Shown here piece after piece: positions 38,020 to 50,598 of a stretch of 64,000 nucleotides of DNA. The stretch comes from Isoperla grammatica. Its lineage: Eukaryota > Arthropoda > Insecta > Plecoptera > Perlodidae. Numbering within the stretch: position 1 is the stretch's first letter; every line of letters begins with the position of its first letter. Both the position numbers and the translations under genes were made by a program. Where the stretch lies: positions 44,224,251 through 44,288,250 of the forward strand of contig OX246745.1 in NCBI GenBank assembly GCA_945910005.1. Reading direction: 5' to 3'. Below the pieces are notes generated by a model, which worked only from the letters and a program-made list of their open reading frames with translations, had not been told where the DNA came from and ran no database searches.

Positions 38020-38723
38020 GTAGGTTCACTGGTACTAGGATGTCATATCTGTGTATTGGTTGGTATAAGTTCATTTGTGACAAACGTTAAAAAAATAGTT
38101 AACACATCTTTTAAATATGCAGACAAATTACTTTTCTCGAAAATTTTTGATGAATAATACAATGAACGTGTTAAAATCATGTCTATATTATATCATTTTT
38201 TTTACTTATCTCAAAAATGTTGGTGCAAATGAAGGTTGCCCTTTGACATCGTCAATAATTATTAATGGCAATGCAAATTTTCAACATTCATATAGTTTTT
38301 TTATGGTAGATATTTTGTTAAACCGATATTTCACTTACTAGATAGAGTTCATGTGTATTCAATGTTCACGGCTCACCAAAAAAGCCAATATTTTGGGCCA
38401 ACTAATTTTTCTTTTTGCCAGTCAGGGCTCGGCACTCTGTTGACTTTTGAATGACCGACTGCCCGAGGGGGCTTATCCGTTTGTCTTCCACTAGTAGCTA
38501 CAATAATACACCAATATACCAAGCAGACGATATTACCACCGATAAGAAATTACACCATGTAGTGAATTTGTTACATGTGCTATTACCATTTAAAAATACC
38601 CTTTTATCAAAATAAATTTAAACAACTTGGGATTCTTCAACATCAACATTTTCGTTTGTATGTCGATGTTGAAAAAGTTTGGACATCGCGATGTGATATC
38701 GATTTTCATACTTCGATTCGATG
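38020..38723. other. Start of intron 4
   Basis: AT-rich sequence with no gene recognised. Confidence 0.5.
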
Positions 38724-39462
38724 TCGATGATACTATTTTAGGTATTTGGGGAATGAATGTGACTTTGATTTTTTCAACGAAATTTATCAAAAATCACTTT
38801 TTTATGTTACCTGTTACTGTATCTTTCCAATTATGTAAGGCGCATGCTTCAAATAGTACGTATTTATGTTTTAAATCAATTTAATTCTGTTGAATTAGCT
38901 AGAGCCTATGCCTATGCACGCCATTCACCATTACCAACATGCATACAGCCTACTGGATGCTACAATCAGCTGTTCTACGTTGATTCTGTAGCCAACGTAT
39001 GAAATGAAACCGAATATCGCCCGCAAACTTGAAGAAGGGGTAATTTATTTTTTGGGTATAAATTTATTTTAAAAGAATAACCCCTTCTTCAAATTACCCC
39101 TTCTTCAAATTTGAAGAAGGGGTAATCTATCGAAAATACTGTGATTACTATACAGTAACTTGTGTTTAAGTTGGTGTATCTGCTGATAACAAATAACCAA
39201 AGCACTTATTTTGCTGCAGAGATATTTCTCTTCATCCTAGTGTTGAACAATGGCAAATGGCGTGCATAGGCCTACGCATAGGCTCTAGCTAATTCAACAG
39301 AATTAAATTGATTTAAAACATAAATATGTACTTTTTAAAGCAAGCGCCTTGAATAATTGGAAAGATACAGTAACAGGTAACATAATAAAGTGATTTTTGT
39401 TTAATTTCGTTGAAAAAATCAAAGTCACATTCATTCCCCAAGTACCCTATTTTACATCGACT
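38724..39462. mobile_element. Foldback-type element with ~200-bp inverted arms
   Basis: The left arm (38724-38933) and right arm (39248-39462) are imperfect reverse complements. They share TTAATTCTGTTGAATTAGCT and its complement, AAAGTCACATTCATTCCCCA, and ACAGTAACAGGTAACAT. The central loop at 39029-39130 has its own nested inverted copies of GAAGAAGGGGTAAT. No protein is encoded. Fold-back or hairpin MITE is the most likely identity. Confidence 0.75.
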
Positions 39463-39538
39463 GGTATGTTAGTGCAAGTCTATTTGTACGTCTAGTGATG
39501 AGATTGGGATATACCTCTGATGTTGAAATGCATATTAT

Positions 39539-39733
39539 TGTTGAAGTATAACATTTAAATTACCCGCCTCTGCATGATACCCAGTTGTTGGCGGTACTGT
39601 GAAGCCACCAAAAGTCTTGTTCACAAATGGAGGACGCTCTTGGTCGACGTTTGTGTTCGTATAATGTAACCTTTGTTTCTCTTATGTTTTACCTAATTAA
39701 AGCATATTCAACACATACCACTGTGTCTTAATA
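39539..39733 (+). repeat. Copia 5' LTR
   Basis: 195 bp, beginning TGTTGAAGTATAAC and ending GTCTTAATA. It differs from the 3' LTR by two adjacent substitutions (CAAAAG against CATTAG) and one T indel, so the insertion is young. ATTAAAG near the 3' part may serve as the polyadenylation signal. Confidence 0.93.
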
Positions 39734-39811
39734 TGGTAGCAGAGCATGGTTTATGTGTAGAACAAAGTGTGAATACGTGAATCTCTCGTTTTCGGTCGGT
39801 TTTTTGTCTTT

Positions 39812-40657
39812 GTGTTGCATCACGTGAGTACCGGTAGCGTGGGTCGGAAGCTAGGGCCTAGGCCTAGTGATCTCGCTCATTTATTTGGAAACGCAACGGA
39901 TTGCAAAGAGAAAATGGAATATCACGGTATCGAAAAACTTCGTGGTGCCGAAAATTGGAGCATTTGGAAATTCGCCTTGAGAAATCTACTACGTGGAATT
40001 GAAGGCGCATATGAGGTATGCATTGGTACAATATCGAAACCTAGTATTTTGGCAGATGACGCTACTGCAGTTCAAAAAACTACGTATGAAGCCAGCCTTA
40101 AGATCTGGGATAAGGCAGATCGCGCAGCTAGTCAAGTTATTGTCAAAACTTTGGAAGCTAAAGTGATGGCGTTACTAGTAACTTGCGAGTCGGCAAGAGA
40201 TATGTGGATCAAGTTGCATGCTGTTTTTGAGCAACAAACTAAACAAGCTGCACATACAGTCCAAGCTGAATTCTTTGGTTTTAGCATGAAGCAAACCGAG
40301 GACATGGTAACTCACATTGCCAATTTCGAGGGTTTAGTTCTGCGAATGCAACAGCTAAATGTAAAACCAGATGAGTCATCCTTGATGGTAAAATTGCTAG
40401 ACACTTTGCCGGATGAATATGAAAGTCTTCGACAGGCTTGGTGGGCGAGGTCGGAGAACCAGCAAACATTCACTGACTTGGTGCAAGTGCTGACATCGGA
40501 CGAGAAGCGGCGGAAACAGCGAGCTGAACAGCAGGGAGAGCTGGTGGCTCTAATGGCGGCCAAAAGCAAGACTCAAGAGAAAGGCGTCGGTAAAAACCAG
40601 CAACCGAAGAAATCTGTTGGATCTACAACCGGAAAAGGCAAGGAAAAGAAGTCTTAA
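39812..40657 (+). CDS. gag: Copia gag
   Basis: Open from 39812; the likely start is the ATG at 39914, where the conserved Copia gag opening IEKLRGAENWSIWKFALRNL follows (248 codons). It then has the UBN2-like region with AWWARSENQQTFTDL and a basic tail. The frame ends TCT-TAA at 40652-40657, just before the zinc knuckle, which is in the +1 frame and overlaps from 40617. Copia elements normally keep gag and pol in one frame, so this is either a mutation or a recoding site. Confidence 0.85.
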   Translation: MLHHVSTGSVGRKLGPRPSDLAHLFGNATDCKEKMEYHGIEKLRGAENWSIWKFALRNLLRGIEGAYEVCIGTISKPSILADDATAVQKTTYEASLKIWDKADRAASQVIVKTLEAKVMALLVTCESARDMWIKLHAVFEQQTKQAAHTVQAEFFGFSMKQTEDMVTHIANFEGLVLRMQQLNVKPDESSLMVKLLDTLPDEYESLRQAWWARSENQQTFTDLVQVLTSDEKRRKQRAEQQGELVALMAAKSKTQEKGVGKNQQPKKSVGSTTGKGKEKKS

Positions 40658-42674
40658 CTTCAAATGCTATGGTTGCGGCGCATTAGGCCACATTCGACGA
40701 AACTGCCCAAATCCAAAACAAAAGCAAGGTAAGAACACTGATAATGTTTCAAGTGGTTGTGATCAAGCGTTTGTAACAGAAACTGTGAATGCTGAGCTTG
40801 ACAGTGACATGTGGGTTGTTGACTCTGGTGCGACTGATCACATGACATCTCGACGAGAATGGTTCTCATCATTTGAACGCTTCGCAGTGCCTGTTAAAGT
40901 CAAAATCGGTGACAAAAGTACAATTGATGCTCTTGGCAAAGGGACAATCAGGTTTGAAGCCGCTGTCGATGGGAAGTGGCTACCGTGCCACATGGAAAAT
41001 GTTCTGTACGTGCCGAATGTACGTAGAAATTTGTTTTCCGTAATATCTGCGCTTGACAAGGGGTTGACTTGCAATTCGTCCAGTACCGGTTGTGAATTCG
41101 TAAAGAATGGTATCGTCAAGGCACAAGGCGTGCGCATTGGGAAAATGTTCAAGATGGAGATCCGTGTGATACCTTCGAAAACAACGTGTGTCAACGAAGC
41201 GAATCTTACATCAAAGGATACGCTGCAGATCTGGCACGAGCGGCTGGGTCATCAGAATAAACGCCATGTGCAGAAAACTCTGAAACAACATGGAATCGAC
41301 GTAACTGTTAACGATGACTTCTGTGGAGCGTGTGTTGAAGGCAAGCAGCATCGGAACTCCTTCAAGTCGCGTCATCAGCGTGCGACTGAACCTGGCGAGG
41401 TCATTCATGCCGATTTATGCGGTCCAATGGAATGTGTGTCGCTTGGTGGATCTAAGTACTTTGTGTGCTTCACGTGCGACTATTCGCGACTACACATAGT
41501 TTATTTCCTCAAGGAAAAATCAGAAACCGCAGGGAAAATCGGAGAGATGCTGGAAATGGTTAAGAACCAGTGTGGACGTGCGATTAAAGCGTTCCAGTGT
41601 GACGGTGGCCGGGAGTTTGATAACAATGAGGTACGCAATCTTCTTAAATCAAACGGTGTGAAGCTTATCGTTACAAACCCGTACACGCCGGAACAGAATG
41701 GTTGCGCTGAACGTACAAACAGAACGGTGGTCGAGCTAGCTAGAACAATGCTGTTAGCGAAGAATTTACCGAAAGCACTGTGGGCTGAAGCGGTGAACAC
41801 TGCGGTCTATGTTCTTAACCGAACGGGACCGAGTGGTGTTGATGAGAAGACACCATACAAATTATTTACGGGAAAAACTGCACACCTGGATAAACTTCAT
41901 GTCTTTGGCACTGACTGTTATGTGCATGTGCCAAATGATCGGCGTAAGAAGTGGGACGCAAAGGGGCAGCATGGTGTGTTTGTCGGCTATTCAGAAGATG
42001 TAGATGGCTATCGCATCTGGATGAAGTCTGGAAGTCGTGTGGTTCGAAGCAGGAATGTTGTGTTTGAGCCAGAAACTGCTGGAAAGACATTGGCGCTATT
42101 TCCAGCTGAAATGAACGACGAGTCGGAAGCCGAAGAGGATGAACCTGCTTCTAGCTCGTCGACTGACACAATCACTGAATCGCCTAAGAGACACTTGCGA
42201 GACCGAGCAGCGATTAAATTACCCAATCGTCTTATTGAAATGATGCTAGCTGAAGTTGACGAGCCAAAAAACTACGGTGAGGCAACCAAGTCGATGGAAC
42301 ATCGGCACTGGCAAGCGGCAATGGACGAAGAATTGGAATCATTGAAGGAAAATTGTACGTGGACCTTGGTCGAGCTGCCAGCAGGTTTCAAGACAATTTC
42401 AAATCGCTGGGTGTACCGTATCAAAAGGAAGGCCGATGGTACAATAGATCGGTACAAGGCACGGTTGGTTGTTCGAGGATTCAGTCAGCGGGAAGGGATT
42501 GACTACAATGAAACATTTAGTCCTGTTGCCAGATTTGATACGATCCGTGCAGTGTTGAGCATTGTAGCAAATGAACGTCTTGATATGCAGCAGTTTGACG
42601 TTAAGACAGCTTTTCTAAACGGTGTAATTGAGGAAGAGTTATACATGGAACAGCCCGAGGGTTTTAATGATTGA
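40617..42674 (+). pseudogene. pol: Copia pol: zinc knuckle, protease, integrase, RT N-terminal part
   Basis: Numbered from 40617. CCHC knuckle CYGCGALGHIRRNC at residues 17-30. Aspartic protease DSGATDH from 69. Integrase HHCC (HERLGH...CGACVEGK) near 205-245. Integrase core HADLCGP, FQCDGG and PYTPEQNGCAERTNR near 265-370. RT opening RWVYRIKRKADGTIDRYKAR near 598 and QQFDVKTAFLNG near 660. The frame ends in an in-frame TGA at 42672-42674 at a point where Copia pol normally continues, and the rest of RT follows in the same frame downstream. It is a single nonsense lesion in an otherwise intact reading frame. Confidence 0.93.
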
Positions 42675-43787
42675 ACAAACCGTGTCTGTAAACTTCAGAA
42701 AAGCCTGTATGGACTGAAACAATCCCCAAGATGCTGGAACGACCGATTCAAAGACATAATGTTCAAATTGGGATTGAATGAAAGTACAGCAGATCCGTGT
42801 TTATTCTATAAAAACACTGAAGATGGTAGAAAATTGATCGTTGTACTTTATGTTGATGATGGTCTAGTTGCTGCAACTTTGAAGTCTGACATCGACAAGT
42901 TTCTGTGCGAGTTAAAGGCAGAATTAACCATAACTGCTGGGCCGGTCGGATGTTTCCTAAACGTACTGATTGAACGAAACGATGATGGCTCGATTTTCAT
43001 CAACCAGAAGCCATATGCTACGGCTGTACTTCGAAAGTTCAACATGCAAGATGCAAACCCCGTTTCAACACCAATGGAGAAGTGTTTACCGACAGAGGAA
43101 GCGACTGATACTAAACTGACAAGAGCTCCGTATAGAGAGGCGGTGGGTTGTTTGATGTACCTGGCTGTTGCCACGCGACCGGACATCGCTTTTGCTGTGA
43201 GTTATGTGTCACAGTTTCTTGAGAACCCTCAAGAAAAACACTGGATATTGGTCAAACGCATCTTCAAGTACATCCAGGGAACCACCATGATGGGCATCAA
43301 GTACAAGGTTGCTGAGAAGATGGGCGAACTAGAAGGCTTTAGCGATGCCGACTTTGCCAGTGATTCGACTACGCGACGTTCAGTGAGCGGAATCGTCTTC
43401 AAGTTCAGTGGAGGGGCGATCACCTGGGCAAGTAGACGACAGCAAAGCGTGTCGTTATCAACCACCGAGGCTGAGTACGTGGCTGCTAGCGAGGCTGCGA
43501 AAGACGCTGTGTGGCTGGGTCGACTGTTTAGCGAGATTGCACCATTAAAATCTGTGCCTGTGCTTTCAGTAGATAACGCGAGTGCTATCAAACTAGCTAA
43601 GAACCCAGAATTTCATAAACGATCAAAGCACATCGATGTGCGTTTTCACTTTGTGCGTGAGCGAGTCCAAGAAGGACAGTTAATGATTCAACATGTGTCA
43701 AGTAAAAATCAAACCGCGGACATCCTGACAAAACCGATTCCGCGTGTACAGTTTGAACTTTTGCGCTGTATGTTGGGCATGATTTGA
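42675..43787 (+). pseudogene. pol: Copia pol: RT C-terminal part and RNase H
   Basis: Continues the pol frame after the TGA. The region right after the stop encodes the conserved KSLYGLKQSPR block. The catalytic LYVDDG is at about 42847-42864. The RNase H domain has FSDADFASD, SLSTTEAEYVA and SVDNASA, followed by SKHIDVRFHFVRE. It ends with the natural TGA at 43785-43787, about 130 bp before the 3' LTR. Confidence 0.9.
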
Positions 43788-43920
43788 ATGTTGTTTGTTT
43801 GTAAAGTACATATTGTGTTAGATCATCATTCATCAGAAGTAACTTGTTGCAATTACTGTGGTCAGTACAAGTAAATTGTTTTCAGTAATTGTGTTTAGTA
43901 ATTTTAAGTTCTAGAGGAAG

Positions 43921-44116
43921 TGTTGAAGTATAACATTTAAATTACCCGCCTCTGCATGATACCCAGTTGTTGGCGGTACTGTGAAGCCACCATTAGTCTT
44001 GTTCACAAATGGAGGACGCTCTTGGTCGACGTTTTGTGTTCGTATAATGTAACCTTTGTTTCTCTTATGTTTTACCTAATTAAAGCATATTCAACACATA
44101 CCACTGTGTCTTAATA
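43921..44116 (+). repeat. Copia 3' LTR
   Basis: 196 bp, about 99% identical to the 5' LTR, followed by the ATTAT target duplication. Confidence 0.93.
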
Positions 44117-44121
44117 ATTAT

Positions 44122-44883
44122 AAATTAATTACTCTGTCATAATCATTGTCAATCATTTTCTCGGCATATTTTGGATTTACATAATGTGCATCATTCAAAA
44201 CTAATAATGGAAATCATGACAAAGCCCATTATTTATGATACTTCCCTTAAACGAAAATATACAGTCTCTTAATAAATACAAAATATACAAATACAAACAA
44301 GCACTGTATAAACTTGTCACTGTGTTGCTTTCTCAGGTGCGTTGTTCAAAGCGCTCTCTACTTTGTCAAATAAAACATCTGTTTGGATGTGAATACAACT
44401 TTTGTGTCGAAACGTTTTGCCCATATATTCCAACAATTCTAGATACATACATTGTGCTTGGCTTATGTAACTTCATTGTACCGTAACATGGTTACAACGT
44501 AATGACTACCTGGAAGTTGATTCGTAGGCCATTTTGTTGTGAATGATTCAATCAACTCTGGGCAGCACCCCCCAAACATATTCCTGCGTAGGCCACGTTG
44601 CCACCACACATGTAACCACGCAACCACACATACATTGGGCTAGAGAAAAAAAGTGTCCCGAAATTCAGTCTTATACCATCTGGTCACCCTAACTATCGGT
44701 TGGTGTAAATATTTCATTCTTGTAGTTCTAGATCAGTGCTAGTTGTAGTTTCAGAAGTAGTGATTATTTTATGTTCAAATTGTAACAAAATACGTTTTGT
44801 TAAGCAGGAAAAAAGGCGGCATGGCCTTAAGCTTTGCCTAGCTAAAAATAAAGAGTTTTATTATCATGATTGTTGTATGACAG
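44122..44883. other. Rest of intron 4
   Basis: AT-rich, no gene recognised. It ends at the acceptor TTGTATGACAG (44873-44883). Confidence 0.6.
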
Positions 44884-45063
44884 CGGTAACGGGCAGGACC
44901 GATCCTCTGCTCTGCGAGGGTCTGCTTCATGACCGAGCTGTCCTTGGCGTTCAAGACCTTCAGGGCTGGCAGGAGGTTCATCAGGCAGCACGCTACGGTC
45001 TAGTTCAACACCTTGAACACCTTCTCTTCTACGGAGCGGACATGAACGCACGGAACGCTTCCG
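44884..45063 (+). CDS. Shank: Shank exon 5: ankyrin repeats
   Basis: A 180-nt exon, phase 1 to 1. It encodes AVTGRTDPLLCEGLLHDRAV, then GWQEVHQAARYGLVQHLEHL, then LFYGADMNARNASG. The block GWQE.HQA.R.G.VQHLEHLLFYGADM is nearly invariant in Shank ankyrin repeats. The donor is TCCG|GTAACC. An acceptor eleven codons shorter is less likely because the chosen one preserves repeat length exactly relative to vertebrate Shanks. Confidence 0.95.
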
Positions 45064-45889
45064 GTAACCTCTCGCCTTCTCTTGTATTAGGCTATCCGAA
45101 CATCTTTCAATGAGGAAAATACCATGTTTAGGTTTTTTATTTTTACATATACAGTCAAGTCCACTTTTAACGAAGCTGAAGGGGATTCAAAATTACTTTT
45201 TAAAACCGAACTTCCTTATATTAGGGTTAATACTATGTACTTTCACATTTGAAGGGGAATAGATCTGACTTCCTTAACACTTTGAGTGTTGGACGTTGTA
45301 GACAGGTCCTTCCCCTGGTGCTGGGGGTTTTTGCCACTTTTCTCGATATTGTACGGAAGGAAGTATCGAAGGTATGTATGTGGGAGCTATACCTAAAAAA
45401 AAGCTTGACTCTTGATCTTCAAAACGATTTTTTTGTTTATCTTTATTTGAATAAGTCATAATTTTGTAAAAAAGTGACAATTTTGGAGTTTAGAAAAATT
45501 AAAAAAAAAAAATTAATTTTTTTTCTTGACTAAATAAATAAATAAATAAATTCACATTTAGAGTCTACCCACTCAGTAACTAAACTGATTTGCAGTGGGG
45601 GACTTTAATTTAAAGTGACTAAACCAACCCTGTAGGCTTCGAACACCATCGACAAGTGAGCGATAACCAATCAAAGATCGATATTTCAAATACGAAACAT
45701 ATGAATCAGTGATTGGACAGTGCGAACACCTGCGGACAAATGCCAGAATCAACAAGGCTGATTCAGAACAACTTTGAATTTATTGAGTGCTTCGTTGCTA
45801 GGACGGCTCCAAAGTCACCGTTTACTTATTACTAACCCAAGAAGTAATGGAATTGAATCCACATTAGAAGTTAAAAAACTTCTGCCTGA

Positions 45890-45965
45890 AGCGGGATTTG
45901 AACCCGGGACCTTCTGCATTGGAAGCAAGGATGCTTACCACTGGACCAACGCTAGAACATTTTCA
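45890..45965 (-). repeat. tRNA-derived SINE head
   Basis: The minus strand reads TGGTCCAGTGGTAAGCATCC (A-box region), then TGCTTCCAATGCAG, then CCCGGGTTCAAATCCCG (T arm). The acceptor stem does not close, so I take it as a SINE or pseudo-tRNA rather than a working tRNA gene. Confidence 0.55.
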
Positions 45966-46127
45966 CTCTGTACTGATAACAATAATTAAATAATAATAAT
46001 AATAAAATGCCTACTAGAAGCCATTCGCACTATTCACGCAAATATGTGGAAATTTTGGCGCCAACAGAAAATAAAAGCGGCTGCCTATGCCATCTAACGG
46101 TAAACAACAGTACCATGTTCTCGCAAA

Positions 46128-49100
46128 ATCCGAGCGGCGTAGAATTACGTCGGCAGTCACTAGAACGTCTGGTATATGCCCGACGTAATACTACGCTGCC
46201 TGCCAACCTGGCACGACATCGCGCGGCGTAATATTACGCCGGCAGTCACTAGAACGTCTGATATATGCCCGACGTAATACTACGCTGCCTGCCAACCTGG
46301 CACGACATCGCGCGGCGTAATATTACGTCGGCAGTCACTAGAACGTCTGATATATGCCCGACGTAATACTACGCTGCCTGCCAACCTGGCACGACATCGC
46401 GCGGCGTAACATTACGTCGGCAGTCACTAGAACGTCTGATATATGCCCGACGTAATACTACGCTGCCCGCCAACCTGGCACGACATCGCGCGGCGTAATA
46501 TTACGTCGGCAGTCACTAGAACGTCTGATATATGCCCGACGTAATACTACGCTGCCCGCCAACCTGGCACGACATCGCGCGGCGTAACATTACATCGGCA
46601 GTCACTAGAACGTCTGATATATGCCCGACGTAATACTACGCTGCCTGCCAACCTGGCACGACATCGCGCGGCGTAACATTACATCGGCAGTCACTAGAAC
46701 GTCTGATATATGCCCGACGTAATACTACGCTGCCTGCCAACCTGGCACGACATCGCGCGGCGTAACATTACGTCGGCAGTCACTAGAACGTCTGATATAT
46801 GCTCGACGTAATACTACGCTGCCTGCCAACCTGGCACGACATCGCGCGGCGTAACATTACGTCGGCAGTCACTAGAACGTCTGATATATGCCCGACGTAA
46901 TACTACGCTGCCTGCCAACCTGGCACGACATCGCGCGGCGTAATATTACGTCGGCAGTCACTAGAACGTCTGATATATGCCCGACGTAATACTACGCTGC
47001 CTGCCAACCTGGCACGACATCGCGCGGCGTAACATTACGTCGGCAGTCACTAGAACGTCTGATATATGCCCGACGTAATACTACGCTGCCCGCCAACCTG
47101 GCACGACGTCGCGCGGCGTAATATTACGCCGGCAGTCACTAGAACGTCTGATATATGCCCGACGTAATACTACGCTGCCTGCCAACCTGGCACGACATCG
47201 CGCGGCGTAATATTACGTCGGCAGTCACTAGAACGTCTGATAGATGCCCGACGTAATACTACGCTGCCTGCCAACCTGGCACGACGTCGCGCAGCGTAAC
47301 ATTACGTCGGCAGTCACTAGAACGTCTGATATATGCTCGACGTAATACTACGCTGCCTGCCAACCTGGCACGACATCGCGCGGCGTAACATTACGTCGGC
47401 AGTCACTAGAACGTCTGATATATGCCCGACGTAATACTACGCTGCCTGCCAACCTGGCACGACATCGCGCGGCGTAATATTACGCCGGCAGTCACTAGAA
47501 CGTCTGATATATGCCCGACGTAATACTACGCTGCCTGCCAACCTGGCACGACATCGCGCGGCGTAACATTACGTCGGCAGTCACTAGAACGTCTGATATA
47601 TGCCCGACGTAATACTACGCTGCCTGCCAACCTGGCACGACGTCGCGCGGCGTAATATTACGTCGGCAGTCACTAGAACGTCTGATATATGCCCGACGTA
47701 ATACTACGCTGCCTGCCAACCTGGCACGACATCGCGCGGCGTAATATTACGTCGGCAGTCACTAGAACGTCTGATATATGCCCGACGTAATACTACGCTG
47801 CCTGCCAACCTGGCACGACATCGCGCGGCGTAATATTACGCCGGCAGTCACTAGAACGTCTGATATATGCCCGACGTAATACTACGCTGCCCGCCAACCT
47901 GGCACGACATCGCGCGGCGTAATATTACGTCGGCAGTCACTAGAACGTCTGATATATGCCCGACGTAATACTACGCTGCCTGCCAACCTGGCACGACATC
48001 GCGCGGCGTAACATTACATCGGCAGTCACTAGAACGTCTGATATATGCCCGACGTAATACTACGCTGCCCGCCAACCTGGCACGACATCGCGCGGCGTAA
48101 TATTACGTCGGCAGTCACTAGAACGTCTGATATATGCCCGACGTAATACTACGCTGCCTGCCAACCTGGCACGACGTCGCGCAGCGTAACATTACGTCGG
48201 CAGTCACTAGAACGTCTGATATATGCCCGACGTAATACTACGCTGCCCGCCAACCTGGCACGACATCGCGCGGCGTAGAATTACGTCGGCAGTCACTAGA
48301 ACGTCTGATATATGCCCGACGTAATACTACGCTGCCTGCCAACCTGGCACGACATCGCGCGGCGTAATATTACGCCGGCAGTCACTAGAACGTCTGATAT
48401 ATGCCCGACGTAATACTACGCTGCCTGCCAACCTGGCACGACATCGCGCGGCGTAACATTACATCGGCAGTCACTAGAACGTCTGATATATGCCCGACGT
48501 AATACTACGCTGCCCGCCAACCTGGCACGACATCGCGCGGCGTAATATTACGTCGGCAGTCACTAGAACGTCTGATATATGCCCGACGTAATACTACGCT
48601 GCCTGCCAACCTGGCACGACGTCGCGCAGCGTAACATTACGTCGGCAGTCACTAGAACGTCTGATATATGCCCGACGTAATACTACGCTGCCCGCCAACC
48701 TGGCACGACATCGCGCGGCGTAGAATTACGTCGGCAGTCACTAGAACGTCTGATATATGCCCGACGTAATACTACGCTGCCTGCCAACCTGGCACGACAT
48801 CGCGCGGCGTAATATTACGTCGGCAGTCACTAGAACGTCTGATATATGCCCGACGTAATACTACGCTGCCTGCCAACCTGGCACGACATCGCGCGGCGTA
48901 ATATTACGCCGGCAGTCACTAGAACGTCTGATATATGCCCGACGTAATACTACGCTGCCTGCCAACCTGGCACGACATCGCGCGGCGTAACATTACGTCG
49001 GCAGTCACTAGAACGTCTGATATATGCCCGACGTAATACTACGCTGCCCGCCAACCTGGCACGACATCGCGCGGCGTAACATTACGTCGGCAGTCACTAG

Positions 49101-50575
49101 AACGTCTGGTATATGCCCGACGTAATACTACGCTGCCTGCCAACCTGGCACGACATCGCGCGGCGTAATATTACGTCGGCAGTCACTAGAACGTCTGATA
49201 TATGCCCGACGTAATACTACGCTGCCTGCCAACCTGGCACGACATCGCGCGGCGTAACATTACGTCGGCAGTCACTAGAACGTCTGGTATATGCCCGACG
49301 TAATACTACGCTGCCTGCCAACCTGGCACGACATCGCGCGGCGTAATATTACGCCGGCAGTCACTAGAACGTCTGATATATGCCCGACGTAATACTACGC
49401 TGCCTGCCAACCTGGCACGACATCGCGCGGCGTAACATTACGTCGGCAGTCACTAGAACGTCTGATATATGCCCGACGTAATACTACGCTGCCCGCCAAC
49501 CTGGCACGACATCGCGCGGCGTAGAATTACGTCGGCAGTCACTAGAACGTCTGATATATGCCCGACGTAATACTACGCTGCCCGCCAACCTGGCACGACA
49601 TCGCGCGGCGTAACATTACGTCGGCAGTCACTAGAACGTCTGATATATGCCCGACGTAATACTACGCTGCCCGCCAACCTGGCACGACATCGCGCGGCGT
49701 AATATTACGTCGGCAGTCACTAGAACGTCTGATATATGCCCGACGTAATACTACGCTGCCTGCCAACCTGGCACGACATCGCGCGGCGTAGAATTACGTC
49801 GGCAGTCACTAGAACGTCTGATATATGCCCGACGTAATACTACGCTGCCCGCCAACCTGGCACGACATCGCGCGGCGTAATATTACGTCGGCAGTCACTA
49901 GAACGTCTGATATATGCCCGACGTAATACTACGCTGCCTGCCAACCTGGCACGACATCGCGCGGCGTAGAATTACGTCGGCAGTCACTAGAACGTCTGGT
50001 ATATGCCCGACGTAATACTACGCTGCCTGCCAACCTGGCACGACATCGCGCGGCGTAACATTACATCGGCAGTCACTAGAACGTCTGATATATGCCCGAC
50101 GTAATACTACGCTGCCTGCCAACCTGGCACGACATCGCGCGGCGTAATATTACGCCGGCAGTCACTAGAACGTCTGATATATGCCCGACGTAATACTACG
50201 CTGCCCGCCAACCTGGCACGACATCGCGCGGCGTAACATTACATCGGCAGTCACTAGAACGTCTGATATATGCCCGACGTAATACTACGCTGCCTGCCAA
50301 CCTGGCACGACGTCGCGCGGCGTAATATTACGTCGGCAGTCACTAGAACGTCTGATATATGCCCGACGTAATACTACGCTGCCTGCCAACCTGGCACGAC
50401 ATCGCGCGGCGTAATATTACGTCGGCAGTCACTAGAACGTCTGATATATGCCCGACGTAATACTACGCTGCCCGCCAACCTGGCACGACATCGCGCGGCG
50501 TAACATTACGTCGGCAGTCACTAGAACGTCTGATATATGCCCGACGTAATACTACGCTGCCTGCCAACCTGGCAC
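46128..50575. repeat. 89-bp tandem array, about 50 copies
   Basis: The unit contains GCGGCGTAATATTACGTCGG, CAGTCACTAGAACGTCTGAT, ATATGCCCGACGTAATACTA and CGCTGCCTGCCAACCTGGCA. The CGTAATATTACG core is a perfect palindrome and is itself similar to CGACGTAATACTACG later in the unit, so each repeat can fold on itself. The array ends at GGCACGCCGGCCGCACG, abutting the piggyBac-like right end. Confidence 0.97.
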
Positions 50576-50598
50576 GCCGGCCGCACGCTAAGTGTTAA

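Larger units (their letters stand above)
39539..44116 (+). mobile_element. Ty1/Copia LTR retrotransposon, full length, broken pol
   Basis: The 4.58-kb element has LTRs at 39539-39733 and 43921-44116. It is flanked by a perfect 5-bp target duplication ATTAT (39534-39538 and 44117-44121). The primer site TGGTAGCAGAGC follows the 5' LTR directly (from 39734), and a purine tract AGAGGAAG (43913-43920) precedes the 3' LTR. The domain order gag, protease, integrase, RT, RNase H is that of Copia. It sits sense-wise in Shank intron 4. Confidence 0.95.
45274..50598. mobile_element. piggyBac-like MITE nested in the pogo-like MITE
   Basis: TTAA at 45274-45277 and TTAA at 50595-50598 bracket ends that begin CACTTTGAGTG (left) and CACTTAGCGTG (right, reversed). 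A TTAA duplication with CACTTTGAGTG-like termini is characteristic of piggyBac. No transposase is present. Most of its length is the 89-bp array, so the element has been inflated from within. Confidence 0.65.

Noticed and set aside
46128..50575. TAATATTAC in the 89-bp unit, the same nonamer as the geminivirus-type replication origin
   Set aside because: It lies in a short self-palindrome, is often TAACATTAC in other units, has no proper stem around it, and no Rep-like gene is present. Coincidence is the simpler reading.
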